A DNA stretch of 64,000 nucleotides, taken from assembly GCA_964403795.1 (NCBI GenBank), contig CAYOHP010000027.1, forward strand, positions 1 to 64,000, written 5' to 3'. This DNA is from CAYOHP01 sp964403795 [NCBI: uncultured bacterium]. GTDB taxonomy: Bacteria > Muiribacteriota > UBA6191 > CAZXTJ01. The notes beneath the pieces were generated by a model that was not told where the DNA came from, searched no databases, and was given only the letters and a program-made list of their open reading frames with translations. Positions 15,527-24,122 of this stretch are shown piece after piece. A program made the position numbers and the translations under genes. How positions within the stretch are numbered: the first letter of the stretch is position 1; each line of letters begins with the position of its first letter.

Positions 15527-16265
15527 CGGAACCCTCCTGGATGGGCGACCGGGCCGGGGCCACGATCGCCTCGAGATCCTTCGGGGCGATCCCCTGGGCG
15601 ATCGCCTGGCGGGAGGCCATCGAGACGAGGCGCCGGGCGGCGCCTTCGGAGAGTTCTCCTTGCGTCTCCCGGTGGGTGGCGAGCAGCTCCGGGATGCGGG
15701 CGGATTCGCCGGTGAGCAGGAAGTCCTCGACGATCGACAGTAACTGCCGTTCGCCGGTCCAGGTCTCGACCTGCTTGGACGCCAGGGTCACGCCCTGGAT
15801 CCCTCCCAGGCGGAGGCGTTCGACGAGGTGGGCGGGAGAGCCGACAAGGCCGTGGGCGGGGAGGGCCCGCCGGATCTCCAGGAGCCGCTCGCCGCGCTCG
15901 GGGTCGGGTCGGAGCCAGGTCACCCGGGGGGAGATCCAGTAGAACTCCTCGTCCGGGGGCCAGACCATCGAGAGGCGCTCGGAGGGGTCGAGGACCCAGA
16001 GCTCCGGGAAGCGCTCGGTGCCGTGGGGGAAGCCCTTCCAGAGGAGGAGCCAGGCGGGTCGGCCTTCGACCTCGAGGTCCACGATCTCGTCGACCATGCG
16101 ACCGAAGCGGCGATGGAGGACGAAGCCCTCGCCTTCCGGGCTCCGGGCCACCACCACCCCGTGATGGTCGCGGGTGTCGTAGTCGACCGCGAAGGGGCGG
16201 GGGGAGGCCCAGCCGGTACCGCAGAGGAGGAGTGCGAGGAAGGTTCGGAGGAGGTGGGAAGACAT
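15513..16265 (-). CDS. secreted protein of unknown function
   Basis: A 250-residue protein with signal peptide (MSSHLLRTFLALLLCGTGWA, cleavage near residue 20) and no later membrane segment. Beta-rich first half (PFAVDYDTRDHHGVVVARS, LWVLDPSERLSMVWPPDEE), helical second half with repeated Arg/Glu. No catalytic motif is recognised. It overlaps the transglycosylase-like gene by 14 bp and precedes it, so the two probably act together in the envelope. The start at 16265 is favoured over an upstream one because the signal peptide begins exactly there. Confidence 0.65.
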   Translation of the reverse strand: MSSHLLRTFLALLLCGTGWASPRPFAVDYDTRDHHGVVVARSPEGEGFVLHRRFGRMVDEIVDLEVEGRPAWLLLWKGFPHGTERFPELWVLDPSERLSMVWPPDEEFYWISPRVTWLRPDPERGERLLEIRRALPAHGLVGSPAHLVERLRLGGIQGVTLASKQVETWTGERQLLSIVEDFLLTGESARIPELLATHRETQGELSEGAARRLVSMASRQAIAQGIAPKDLEAIVAPARSPIQEGSDVAR

Positions 16266-16424
16266 GGGTGCACCCCGGGGGAAGCAGGTTGCATGCCAGA
16301 TGGACCAGCGGAAGGGACCCGCATCCAGAGCCGGTCTCGCACTCCGTGTCTTCCGCGGTCGGCCTGCGGAGGAGACCCCGGCGACCTCTGAGACGGTCGC
16401 TGGATACACCTGGGCATGGGAGAG

Positions 16425-16455
16425 GGAGGGCCCTGGGGAAGGGCCTGGACCCTCC
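16425..16455 (-). terminator. possible hairpin terminator of the lar operon
   Basis: GGAGGG (16425-16430) can pair with CCCTCC (16450-16455), and an inner GGCCC/GGGCC pair strengthens the stem. It lies just beyond the larB stop at 16461. There is no clear run of T, so this is only a candidate. Confidence 0.3.
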
Positions 16456-16460
16456 GGCCT

Positions 16461-17198
16461 TCAGGCGCGGTTCATCATGGCTGCCGCGTAGGCGGCGCCG
16501 AATCCGTTGTCGATGTTCACCACGGTGACCCCGCCAGGGCAGGAGTTGAGCATGGCCAGGAGGGCCGCCAGTCCGCCGAACGCCGCCCCGTAGCCGGCAC
16601 TGGTCGGGACCGCGATCACGGGACGGTCCACCAGGCCTGCCACCACGCTGGGGAGCGCCCCTTCCATGCCGGCCACCACGATCAGGACCTGGGCGGCGCG
16701 CAGGCGGTCGAGGTGGCGGAGCAGGCGGTGGAGGCCGGCGACCCCCACGTCCTCGATGGTCGAGACCGGCTGTCCCAGGACCCGGGCCGTGGTGGCGGCT
16801 TCCCGTGCCACGCGCTGGTCCGAGGTCCCGGCGGAGACCACCAGGACGGGACCGCGCCCTTTCGGGGTCGGGTCACGGACCAGGGCGAGGGTGCGCCCCA
16901 GAGGGTCGTACTCGGCCTCGGGAAGGGCAGCGAGGACCAGGTCGGCGGCCTCGGGCGAGGTGCGGGTCGAGAGCACGTTCGGGTTGCGGGCTGCCAGGCG
17001 GGAGAAGAGTTCCCGGATCTGCTCCGGGGTCTTGCCCTCGCCGTAGATCACCTCGGGGAAACCCCGGCGCCGGGTCCGGTCGTGGTCCAGGCAGGCGAAG
17101 CCGGTCTCCTCGAGGTGGGCGGCGGAGAGCCGGCGGAGCGCCTCGTCCCGATCGATCTCGCCGCAGAGCAGGCTGTCGAGGACCCTGGATGGATCCAC
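16461..17198 (-). CDS. larB: nickel-pincer cofactor biosynthesis protein LarB
   Basis: A 245-residue carboxylase/hydrolase that acts on nicotinic acid adenine dinucleotide in the first step of nickel-pincer nucleotide synthesis. The N-terminal family segment (GFPEVIYGEGKTPEQI) and the C-terminal PurE-like domain (VLVVSAGTSDQRVAREA, EDVGVAGLHRLL, VVAGMEGALPSVVAGL, VPTSAGYGAAFGG, VNIDNGFGAA) are all clear and the length is normal. The GTG start directly abuts the larE stop (TAG then GTG), so the genes are translationally coupled. A lactate racemase or other LarA-like enzyme that would use the cofactor is not in the window. Confidence 0.95.
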   Translation of the reverse strand: MDPSRVLDSLLCGEIDRDEALRRLSAAHLEETGFACLDHDRTRRRGFPEVIYGEGKTPEQIRELFSRLAARNPNVLSTRTSPEAADLVLAALPEAEYDPLGRTLALVRDPTPKGRGPVLVVSAGTSDQRVAREAATTARVLGQPVSTIEDVGVAGLHRLLRHLDRLRAAQVLIVVAGMEGALPSVVAGLVDRPVIAVPTSAGYGAAFGGLAALLAMLNSCPGGVTVVNIDNGFGAAYAAAMMNRA

Positions 17199-18038
17199 CT
17201 AGACCGCCAGTCCGGAGGGGAGCGCACGGTTCAGCGAGCCCGAGGCCAGGCCCTCGAGGTCGAGCGAGACCCAGAGGTAGCCCGCGGCGCGGATGGCGGC
17301 GACCAGCTCCTGGCGACGGGCCAGGGCCTCGGCAAGGCGCTCGGCCGGGAGCTCGAGTCGCGCCAGGTCGCCGTGATGGCGGACCCTCAGGTCGTCGAAC
17401 CCCAGGGAGTGGAGACCGGCCTCGGCCGCTTCGATGCGGGCCAGGATCCGGGGGTCGACCGGAGTCCCGTGGGGGACCCGGCTGGCGAGGCAGGGGGCAG
17501 CCGGCTTGGCGTGGTTGGGGAGGCCCAGGGCCAGCGCCAGCTCCCGGATGGCGGCCTTGCCGAGGCCGCACTCGATCAAGGGATGGCGGATCCGGTGTTC
17601 GGCCGCAGCCACCATGCCGGGCCGATGGCCTCCCAGGTCGTCGAGGTTGTCCCCGGTAACGATGGCCGAGAAACCTTCGCGTTCGGCCAGTTCCACCAGC
17701 CGGTCGAAGAGTTCGCTCTTGCAGTGGTAGCAGCGGTCGCCCCGGTTGGCGCGATATCCGGGCCGGGAGACCTCGTCGGTGTCGAGCAGTCGGTGGGGGA
17801 TTCCGATCCGGCTCGCCACTTCGGTCGCGAGGGCATGCTCCCGGGCCGCCAGGGACGGGGAGACGCCGGTCACGGCCAGGCTCCGGGCTCCGTGGACCCG
17901 GTAGGCGACGGCGGCCACGAGGCTCGAGTCCACTCCGCCCGAGAGCGCCACCAGAGTGGGGCCGTACCCGCGGATCGTGGCCTCCAGCTGGAGGAGCGGC
18001 GCGCGGTGGCCGCCTTCCCCGGTCGATTCAGTCGTCAT
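17199..18038 (-). CDS. larE: ATP-dependent sacrificial sulfur transferase LarE
   Basis: A 279-residue PP-loop enzyme that adenylates the pyridinium dicarboxylate mononucleotide and donates sulfur to it, making the thiocarboxylate arms of the nickel-pincer cofactor. The PP-loop is SGGVDSS (33-39), followed by DRCYHCKSELF and the KPAAPCLASRVPHGT block, whose Cys is the position of the sacrificial sulfur donor in the Lactobacillus enzyme. It overlaps larC by 11 bp and is abutted by larB, so the three genes form one leftward operon. Confidence 0.95.
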   Translation of the reverse strand: MTTESTGEGGHRAPLLQLEATIRGYGPTLVALSGGVDSSLVAAVAYRVHGARSLAVTGVSPSLAAREHALATEVASRIGIPHRLLDTDEVSRPGYRANRGDRCYHCKSELFDRLVELAEREGFSAIVTGDNLDDLGGHRPGMVAAAEHRIRHPLIECGLGKAAIRELALALGLPNHAKPAAPCLASRVPHGTPVDPRILARIEAAEAGLHSLGFDDLRVRHHGDLARLELPAERLAEALARRQELVAAIRAAGYLWVSLDLEGLASGSLNRALPSGLAV

Positions 18039-19197
18039 GGGGATCGGGACAGGATTCGACCGAGGCGGCCAGGGCCTCGGCCCGGACCTCCTGGAGCGGG
18101 ATCCCGTGGCTGCGGGCGGCCCGGGCGCAGTCCTCGAATTCGGGCTTGGGGAGCGGTCGGCCCTCGGCCCACTTGAGGCGGATCGGGCCGAAACGGGTCT
18201 GGACCTCGCGCTCGCGCCGGGGGAGGAGATGGCGGTCCACCCACGACTCGCGCAGGCCCAGGGTCGGGGACTCGGCCAGGATCAGGCGGGCAAGGAGGTC
18301 GGCGCGATCGGGGGGGGCCAGGCAGGTGAGGGCGAGGCCGGGACGGCCCTTCTTCATGGTCAGAGGGGAAAGGGCGACGTCGAGGGCGCCCTGTTCCAGC
18401 AGGCGCTCGGAGAGGAAGCCGAGGTCCTCCCCGAGGGCGTCGTCGAGATGGGCCTCGAGCACCGCGATCCGGTCCCGGCGGACCGGGTCGGCGGAGTCGA
18501 GGAGGCGGGTGAGGCGGAGGACGCTGGCGCTGCGGGTCCCGGCGCCGTAGCCACTGGCCGTGGCGGTGAGCGGGAGGCCGGTCGGGAGCGGACGGCCGTA
18601 GGCGGCCAGGATGGCGGCGCCGGTCGGGGTGACCATCTCGCCCTGGCCGGGGTCGACCCGCCACGTGTATCCGGGGAGGAGTTCCAGGACCGCCGGGGCC
18701 GGGCAGGGGATCTCGCCGTGGGCGCATCGGATCGGGCCCTGGCCGGTGGGCAGCGGTCCGCAGAGGATCCGGTCGACGTGGAGACGGTGGAGGCCCAGGG
18801 CGACGCCGGTGATCTCGAGGATGGCGTCGGCGGCTCCGACCTCGTGGAAGTGGACCTCCTCGGGGTCGGTGCCATGGACCCTGGCTTCGGCCTCGGCCAG
18901 GCGGCGAAAGGCGTCGGAGGCGCCCCGGGCTGCATCGGGGGGGAGTCGGGCGCCGGCGATGCGCTCCAGGATCTCGCCCAGGTGGCGGTGCTCGTGTTCG
19001 GTCGGAAGGTCGTACCGCACCCAGCGGGCCCGCATGTGCCGGCGCTCCACCGTGTCGTCCAGGAGGGGGGCCTCGGGCAGGCCCAGGGCGCGGGGAAGGC
19101 GGTCGAGTTCGCCGGGGTCGAAGCCCAGGTCGACGAGACCTCCGAGCAGCATGTCGCCGGCGAGCCCGCCGTAGGGATCGAGCCAGAGTGCGTCCAC
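18028..19197 (-). CDS. larC: nickel insertion protein LarC
   Basis: A 389-residue CTP-dependent cyclometallase that inserts nickel into the pincer nucleotide. Characteristic parts: N-terminal LDPYGGLAGDMLLGGLVDLG, the His-rich EHEHRHLGEI, VHFHEVGAADAILEI, MVTPTGAAILAAYG, and C-terminal HLDDALGEDLGFLSERLL and MKKGRPG. The gene is encoded as one uninterrupted frame, unlike Lactobacillus plantarum where larC is split and joined by ribosomal frameshifting. It is the first gene of the operon, divergent from the FAD oxidoreductase with an 89-bp gap. Confidence 0.95.
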   Translation of the reverse strand: MDALWLDPYGGLAGDMLLGGLVDLGFDPGELDRLPRALGLPEAPLLDDTVERRHMRARWVRYDLPTEHEHRHLGEILERIAGARLPPDAARGASDAFRRLAEAEARVHGTDPEEVHFHEVGAADAILEITGVALGLHRLHVDRILCGPLPTGQGPIRCAHGEIPCPAPAVLELLPGYTWRVDPGQGEMVTPTGAAILAAYGRPLPTGLPLTATASGYGAGTRSASVLRLTRLLDSADPVRRDRIAVLEAHLDDALGEDLGFLSERLLEQGALDVALSPLTMKKGRPGLALTCLAPPDRADLLARLILAESPTLGLRESWVDRHLLPRREREVQTRFGPIRLKWAEGRPLPKPEFEDCARAARSHGIPLQEVRAEALAASVESCPDPHDD

Positions 19198-19286
19198 CGG
19201 GCCAGGTTACCACCGCGGCGCGAATCGGGTGGGAGCTCCCGAGGGAGCGCAGGGCCGAGGGAGCGAGCGGGTACTCTTGGGGCGTC

Positions 19287-20624
19287 GTGGGTAAAGAATT
19301 CCATCCGCCCCTGGTCGACTCGAACCGGTCCGTCTGGGTGAAGGCACGCGGGCGTCGGACCCTCCGGAAGCCGCTGGCGGGGAGGCACCGGACCCGCGTG
19401 GCGATCGTGGGGGCAGGGTTCACGGGGCTCTCGACGGCCTTCCACCTGACCGAGAGCCATCCCGACACCGAGGTGACGATCCTGGAAGCTGCCCGGATCG
19501 GCTCCGGGGCCAGCGGTCGCAACGGCGGCATGATGCTGAACTGGATCGGGGGACTCGAGAGCGAGGACCTCGAGCTGGCACAGGCGAGCTACCGGACCAG
19601 CATGGAGGGGATCGCGGTCCTGGGGGCGATGATCGAGCGGCTGGCGGCCCCCGGGCTGTGGCGCCGGGAGGGCAGCCTCGATGTCTATACCGATGCCCGA
19701 CGGGCCGAGGCCTCGGCCCGGGAGTGCGAACGCCTGCAGTCGGTGGGGATCCCGATCACCTTCCTCCCGCCCCGGGAGCTGGCCGAACGTCTCGAGATCC
19801 GGGGGGTGCACGGCGCCCAGCTCGATCCCAACGCCGGGCAGCTCGACGGCCTGGGGCTGCTCGTGGGTCTGGCGCCACTGCTCGAGGAGCGCGGGGTCCG
19901 GATCCACGAGGGGTCGCCCGTGCTCTCGATCCGGGAGGGGGCGGTCCTGGAACTCGAGCTTCCCGGGGGCACCGTGGAAGCCGATGCCGTGGTGCTCGCC
20001 ACCAATGCCTACACGGCCCGGCTCGGGTACTTCACCCACTCGGTCCTGCCCCTGCACTCGCACGTGATCGGGACCCATCCCCGGGAGCCCGAGGAGTGGC
20101 GCCGGCTGGGTTTCAAGGGGGCCTACGGGTTCGCCGACGACTCCGGCCGGGTCGCCTACGCGGCCCTCTCGCCGCGGGGCGAGCTGATCTTCGGGGGAGG
20201 AGGGAACGAAGCCTATTCCTACCTCTATGGCGGCGGAACCGCGTTCCGCGGCGTGCGGGCTGGGCATGCGACCGCGGTCCGCCGGAAGCTGCTCCACTAC
20301 ATGCCGCAGCTCGAGGAGGTGGAGTTCCCGTTCCGCTGGAGCGGACCGGTGGGATTGACCCTGACCCGGGTCTGCACCATGGGAGTCATGGGCGCGCGGA
20401 AGAACGTGTTCTACGCCCTGGGGTACAGCGGCCACGGGGTGGTGATGGCGAACCTGGCGGGTCGGGTGATCCGGGATCTGTGGGCCGGCGACGCGGCGCG
20501 CTGGAGCGGGTTGCCGTTCATGGGGCGCGATCCCCTGCCGATCCCGCCCGAGCCCTTCCGGTGGATCGGCTACCAGGCATTCACGCGGCTGACCGGGAAG
20601 TCGCCGCGGCGGCGGATGAAGTAG
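19287..20624 (+). CDS. FAD-dependent amine/amino-acid oxidoreductase (DadA-like)
   Basis: A 445-residue flavoenzyme of the DAO family. A short N-terminal lead is followed by the FAD-binding Rossmann motif VAIVGAGFTGLST (38-50), then GSGASGRNGGM, which binds FAD phosphates, AVVLATNAYTARLG, and the C-terminal YALGYSGHGVVMANLAGRVI. Members of this group (gamma-glutamylputrescine oxidase, glycine oxidase-like) oxidise primary or secondary amines to imines. Start: GTG 19287 is tentative; the frame is open upstream into the larC leader. No transporter or pathway partner is adjacent, so the substrate is undefined. Confidence 0.88.
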   Translation: MGKEFHPPLVDSNRSVWVKARGRRTLRKPLAGRHRTRVAIVGAGFTGLSTAFHLTESHPDTEVTILEAARIGSGASGRNGGMMLNWIGGLESEDLELAQASYRTSMEGIAVLGAMIERLAAPGLWRREGSLDVYTDARRAEASARECERLQSVGIPITFLPPRELAERLEIRGVHGAQLDPNAGQLDGLGLLVGLAPLLEERGVRIHEGSPVLSIREGAVLELELPGGTVEADAVVLATNAYTARLGYFTHSVLPLHSHVIGTHPREPEEWRRLGFKGAYGFADDSGRVAYAALSPRGELIFGGGGNEAYSYLYGGGTAFRGVRAGHATAVRRKLLHYMPQLEEVEFPFRWSGPVGLTLTRVCTMGVMGARKNVFYALGYSGHGVVMANLAGRVIRDLWAGDAARWSGLPFMGRDPLPIPPEPFRWIGYQAFTRLTGKSPRRRMK

Positions 20625-20660
20625 GCAGGGACGCGGGGCGCGGCCGGTTGTGCCCGGCGG

Positions 20661-22736
20661 TCAGGGGCGGCGCTCGGGGAGCTTGCGGAAGCCCTGGCTG
20701 GCGTCGTCGACCCGGTCCAGGAGGTCGCCGACCCGGAGATCCACCGCTGCGTCCTCTGCTCCCGGCGCGGATCCGACCAGCATCTCGGCGGCCCTTGCCT
20801 GGCCGGGCCGGTCGCTCCGGGAGATCATCCCCAGGGCCCGGCTGGCATCCACCTGGATCCAGGTCTTGCTCGCGTCCCGGGAGCCCGGGGCCAAGAGGTC
20901 GCGGAGGCGGCCCAGGGCCAGATCGCCGCCCAGGAACCCGAGCAGGTCGAAGAAGGTGCGGCAGAGGGCGGGCGATCCCGTGGCGGCATGCTCGTGGCGG
21001 AGCAGGAGACCTACCAGCTCGTCGACCCGGTGGTCGGGCGGGAAGAAACCCCGGTCCAGTCCCTGGTGGAGCGCCTGGAGGACCATTTCGAGGTCGCCGT
21101 GCTGGACCTTCTCGAGATCCTCGAGCAGGACGAAGTAGCTGTCCGACACGCCGATCGAGGAGAGGGCGGCCAGGAAGGGCTGGTCACCCAGGGGGTCGAG
21201 GTCGGCCATGGTGGTCCGGATCCGGTCGAGCTCCTCGATGGCCTTCTGCCGGAGATCGTCGCGCCCGGGCAGCACCCGCTCCGGGAGGTCGAAGCGGAGG
21301 AGCGGCTTGCGCCGCGCCGGATCGAGGGCGGTCTCGATCCGCCCCAGGGTCTCCATGAGGCTGGAGAGATCGGCTGAGGTCTTGGTCTCACTCCGGGTGC
21401 TCGGACCCAGCCAGGACCTGACCCCGAGTCCGACTGCGACCAGGGCGGCGAGTCCGGCCGCGGCCATGCCGGCCCTCTGGCCGGGGCTCGGGCCGGGAGG
21501 TGGACGGGAGATGCGGAGGGCAGCGGAGGAGGTCCCGAAGCCGGTCGGGCTGGTGGCGCCCAGGGTGCCGGGGCCGCCCAGGGTCCGCTGTGCCTGGCTG
21601 AGGGCAGTGGCATGGGTCCGGGAGGTGGCGAAGGTGCCCGAGGATTCGAGGCGAGCCGCGGTGCCGCCCAGGTGGGTGGCGCGGGTGGCGCTCACGGAGC
21701 CGCCCAGGGTGGCTCCCGCAGTACCCGGGAGGGAGGTGGCGGTGGTCCCGCCGGCGGCCGCACCGTTGGGCGCCCCGGCGGTCATTCCGGTGCGCCGGTG
21801 GATCCCGGAAGCGGTCTCCGGGATGCCAGCGCTCGGATCCTGGGCGGGGGAGGAGGAGCTCCCGTCCTGGTACCCGATCCGTCGCAACTTGTCCTCGGCG
21901 TGCTGGAGGGCGATCTCGAAGGCCCGGGCCGTGGGGTAGCGCTCCTCGGGGGCCTTGGCCACGGCCCCGGCGAGGAGCTCGTCCACCAGGCCGGGCAGGC
22001 CGGGGAAGAGGAAGGACGGAGCGGGGACCGGCTCGTTGATGTGGGCCATCATCGTGACCATCGAGTTCTCGTCCCCGAAGGGCAGCCGGCCGGTGATCAA
22101 CTCGTAGAGCACGACGCCGGCCGAGTAGAGATCGGTCCGGGCGTCGAGTTTCCGGTTCATGGCCTGTTCCGGTGCCATGTAGGCGGGAGTGCCGACGATC
22201 ACCCCGGTGCGGGTCTGCTGGGTGTTGTCGGACTTGGCGATGCCGAAGTCCAGGACCTTCACCCTTCCCTGGTCGTCGATGAGGATGTTCTCCGACTTGA
22301 TGTCCCGGTGGATCACCCCTTTCTCATGGGCGGCCCGCAGCGCCTGCAAGAGGTCCCGGGCGATCCTCAAGGCTTCGTAGACGGGGATCCGGCCCCGGGT
22401 CTCCACTTCCTTCTTCACGGTGGAACCGGAGACGAACTCGAAGACGATGAAGGGGACTGCCCCGTCCTTGCCGGCATCGAGGACCTGGACCAGATTGGGG
22501 TGCTGCAGTGCGGCCAGGGTCTTGGCCTCGTTCATGAACCGGGCCTCGGTGTCGTCGCCCTCGAAGAGGTTGCCCGCCATGAACTTGATGGCGACGTCCC
22601 GGCCGGTCCCGGTCTGCTTGGCCCGGTAGACGGCACCCATCCCGCCGCGCCCGATGATCTCCTGGATCTGGTAGCGCGCCAGGAACTCGGGACTGAGCGC
22701 GAAATTGCCCGCCGTCCCCCCGTTGCCGTCCGTCAA
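20661..22736 (-). CDS. transmembrane Ser/Thr protein kinase
   Basis: A 691-residue Hanks-type kinase. Kinase domain 22-285: GRGGMGAVY (29-37), Lys51 in VAIK, HRDIKSEN (Asp145), DFGIAK (163-168), GTPAYMAPEQ. Residues 290-420 are a low-complexity Thr/Gly/Ala/Ser linker with recurring ATxLGGT-like units, which may be a target of autophosphorylation. One membrane helix lies at about 422-443, leaving 240 residues, rich in leucine and HEAT-like, outside the cytoplasm as a possible sensor. The start is TTG at 22736 with GGGAG immediately next to it, an unusually tight spacing, so the true start is not settled. A GGGACCGGTCCC palindrome lies 68 bp upstream. Confidence 0.92.
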   Translation of the reverse strand: MTDGNGGTAGNFALSPEFLARYQIQEIIGRGGMGAVYRAKQTGTGRDVAIKFMAGNLFEGDDTEARFMNEAKTLAALQHPNLVQVLDAGKDGAVPFIVFEFVSGSTVKKEVETRGRIPVYEALRIARDLLQALRAAHEKGVIHRDIKSENILIDDQGRVKVLDFGIAKSDNTQQTRTGVIVGTPAYMAPEQAMNRKLDARTDLYSAGVVLYELITGRLPFGDENSMVTMMAHINEPVPAPSFLFPGLPGLVDELLAGAVAKAPEERYPTARAFEIALQHAEDKLRRIGYQDGSSSSPAQDPSAGIPETASGIHRRTGMTAGAPNGAAAGGTTATSLPGTAGATLGGSVSATRATHLGGTAARLESSGTFATSRTHATALSQAQRTLGGPGTLGATSPTGFGTSSAALRISRPPPGPSPGQRAGMAAAGLAALVAVGLGVRSWLGPSTRSETKTSADLSSLMETLGRIETALDPARRKPLLRFDLPERVLPGRDDLRQKAIEELDRIRTTMADLDPLGDQPFLAALSSIGVSDSYFVLLEDLEKVQHGDLEMVLQALHQGLDRGFFPPDHRVDELVGLLLRHEHAATGSPALCRTFFDLLGFLGGDLALGRLRDLLAPGSRDASKTWIQVDASRALGMISRSDRPGQARAAEMLVGSAPGAEDAAVDLRVGDLLDRVDDASQGFRKLPERRP

Positions 22737-22803
22737 CTCCCAGGGACCTTCCGTCCGGGATCGCGTCGGAACAGGACGCCATCCGCCGCTAGGGTAGACG
22801 ACC

Positions 22804-22815
22804 GGGACCGGTCCC
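22804..22815. promoter_or_regulatory. 12-bp palindrome upstream of the membrane kinase
   Basis: GGGACCGGTCCC is a perfect palindrome between the kinase TTG (22736) and the 3' end of the upstream gene (22881). A minus-strand TACCCT (-10-like, 22796-22791) lies between it and the kinase start. It recalls, but does not match, the palindrome over the first kinase promoter. Confidence 0.35.
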
Positions 22816-22880
22816 GAGGGAGTGTCGGAGGTGTTCGACGCGGACTCGTCGCGAAACCTGTGCTGGAGGGGGGGACGGGC

Positions 22881-24053
22881 CTACTTGGACCCGGCCGCCA
22901 TCAGCTTGTTCCGCTGGACCTGGAGTGCCTTGACCCGCTCGAGGAGCTCGCGGCCTTCGGTGGTACCGCCCCTGCCGCCGCGCTGGAGGCTCTGGAGATC
23001 GGAGACGGCCTTGGCGTACTCGCGGTTGACCTCGCTGAGGGTCGAGGGCAGCGGGGACTGGGGGGCGGTGGCCGGCTGGACCGCGCTCGCCAGGGCGGTG
23101 CCGGTCCCGGTCTCGACGCCTCCCGTACCCTGGGGGCCGCCGGTCCCGGTCTCGCCGGTGGCGACCTGGGTCGGGACGGTGTCGGGAAGGGGGTCCTCGA
23201 ACATGGTGACCGGACCCGGCTCCTGCTGGCCCGGCGGTTCGCCGGTGGCCGGCGGGGCGCCGTTCAGGCGGGAGAGGACGTAGTCCCGGAGGGTCCCTCC
23301 CGAACGCACGTTCTTCATCCAGTAAGTCTCCCAGACGTAGCGATGGCGGGTCCGGTTGTCGGTGTCCGGGTTGTAGTTGGCCCGGATGGTCACGCCCTGG
23401 CCGGCACCCACCTGGCGACCGAACGAATCCAGACCGTTCAGGCCCAGCCACTCGTCGATGGCCCGCTGGACCCTGGGATCGTCCACGAAGTTGGCGGCCA
23501 GCGGCGGGGGCGAAGGCGAGGTAGCGACCCCGGCGGCCGGCGGCGGTTCGAAGAAGCCGGTGTCCTTGTTGTAGTCCTGGATCTTCTGATAGCCCTCCTC
23601 GATCCGCTGCTGGTTCTGCTGCAGGGTCTCGAGGCGCTTCTGGAAGGACGAGACATCGACCTTCTTCTCGATCAGGGCGGCGCGGGCCTTCAGGAGCTGG
23701 AGGTAGAGGTCCTCATTGGCTCGGCTGGCCTCGGCGAGCTCGTCGAGCTTGGCCTGGACCGCGGGATCGGTGGGGCTGGCAGCACCGTCGCCGGCGTTGT
23801 AGGTGTCGATGACGTTCTTCTGGAGCTCGTAGACCTTCTGCTGGCTGGCCTCGACCTGGTCGAGGAACTTGCCCAACTCGCCGGTGTCGGCCTTGCCCTT
23901 GCCGCCTCCGAAGAGCCCCTTGATCTTCTCCATGGCACCGGAGAAGAACCCTCCCACCGACTCCATGATCCCGGCATGGGCCGAGGGCACACCGGTGACG
24001 AGCAGGGCCAGGACCAGGGCGGCATGCTTGCCGTTGGCACCCGGTCGGACCAT
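22881..24053 (-). CDS. secreted coiled-coil protein of unknown function
   Basis: A 390-residue exported protein. Signal peptide ends AHA (about 26). Residues 30-160 are strongly helical with Glu/Lys/Gln heptads (LDQVEASQQKVYELQKNVID, KRLETLQQNQQRIEEGYQK), giving a coiled coil. A short domain follows (about 190-265: DEWLGLNGLDSFGRQVGAG, RANYNPDTDNRTRHRYVWET), then a Gly/Pro/Thr-rich linker and a second helix at the C-terminus. No enzymatic motif is seen. ATG 24053 has AGGAGG upstream and its own promoter candidate. Role could be structural in the periplasm. Confidence 0.7.
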   Translation of the reverse strand: MVRPGANGKHAALVLALLVTGVPSAHAGIMESVGGFFSGAMEKIKGLFGGGKGKADTGELGKFLDQVEASQQKVYELQKNVIDTYNAGDGAASPTDPAVQAKLDELAEASRANEDLYLQLLKARAALIEKKVDVSSFQKRLETLQQNQQRIEEGYQKIQDYNKDTGFFEPPPAAGVATSPSPPPLAANFVDDPRVQRAIDEWLGLNGLDSFGRQVGAGQGVTIRANYNPDTDNRTRHRYVWETYWMKNVRSGGTLRDYVLSRLNGAPPATGEPPGQQEPGPVTMFEDPLPDTVPTQVATGETGTGGPQGTGGVETGTGTALASAVQPATAPQSPLPSTLSEVNREYAKAVSDLQSLQRGGRGGTTEGRELLERVKALQVQRNKLMAAGSK

Positions 24054-24087
24054 TCCACGCCTCCTCGTTCGCTGGGGCTCCGCATGC

Positions 24088-24116
24088 AGTCTAAGGAAGA
24101 ATGCTGAGGCTGCCCA
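24088..24116 (-). promoter_or_regulatory. sigma-70-like promoter of the coiled-coil protein gene
   Basis: On the minus strand TGGGCA (24116-24111), 17 nt, TAGACT (24093-24088), about 35 bp before the ATG at 24053. The -35 overlaps the last bases before the upstream csaB-fusion stop. Confidence 0.45.
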
Positions 24117-24122
24117 CCCCTT

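Noticed and set aside
19198-19286. Riboswitch between larC and the FAD oxidoreductase
   Set aside because: The 89-bp gap is too short for known nickel or cofactor riboswitches and shows no conserved core.
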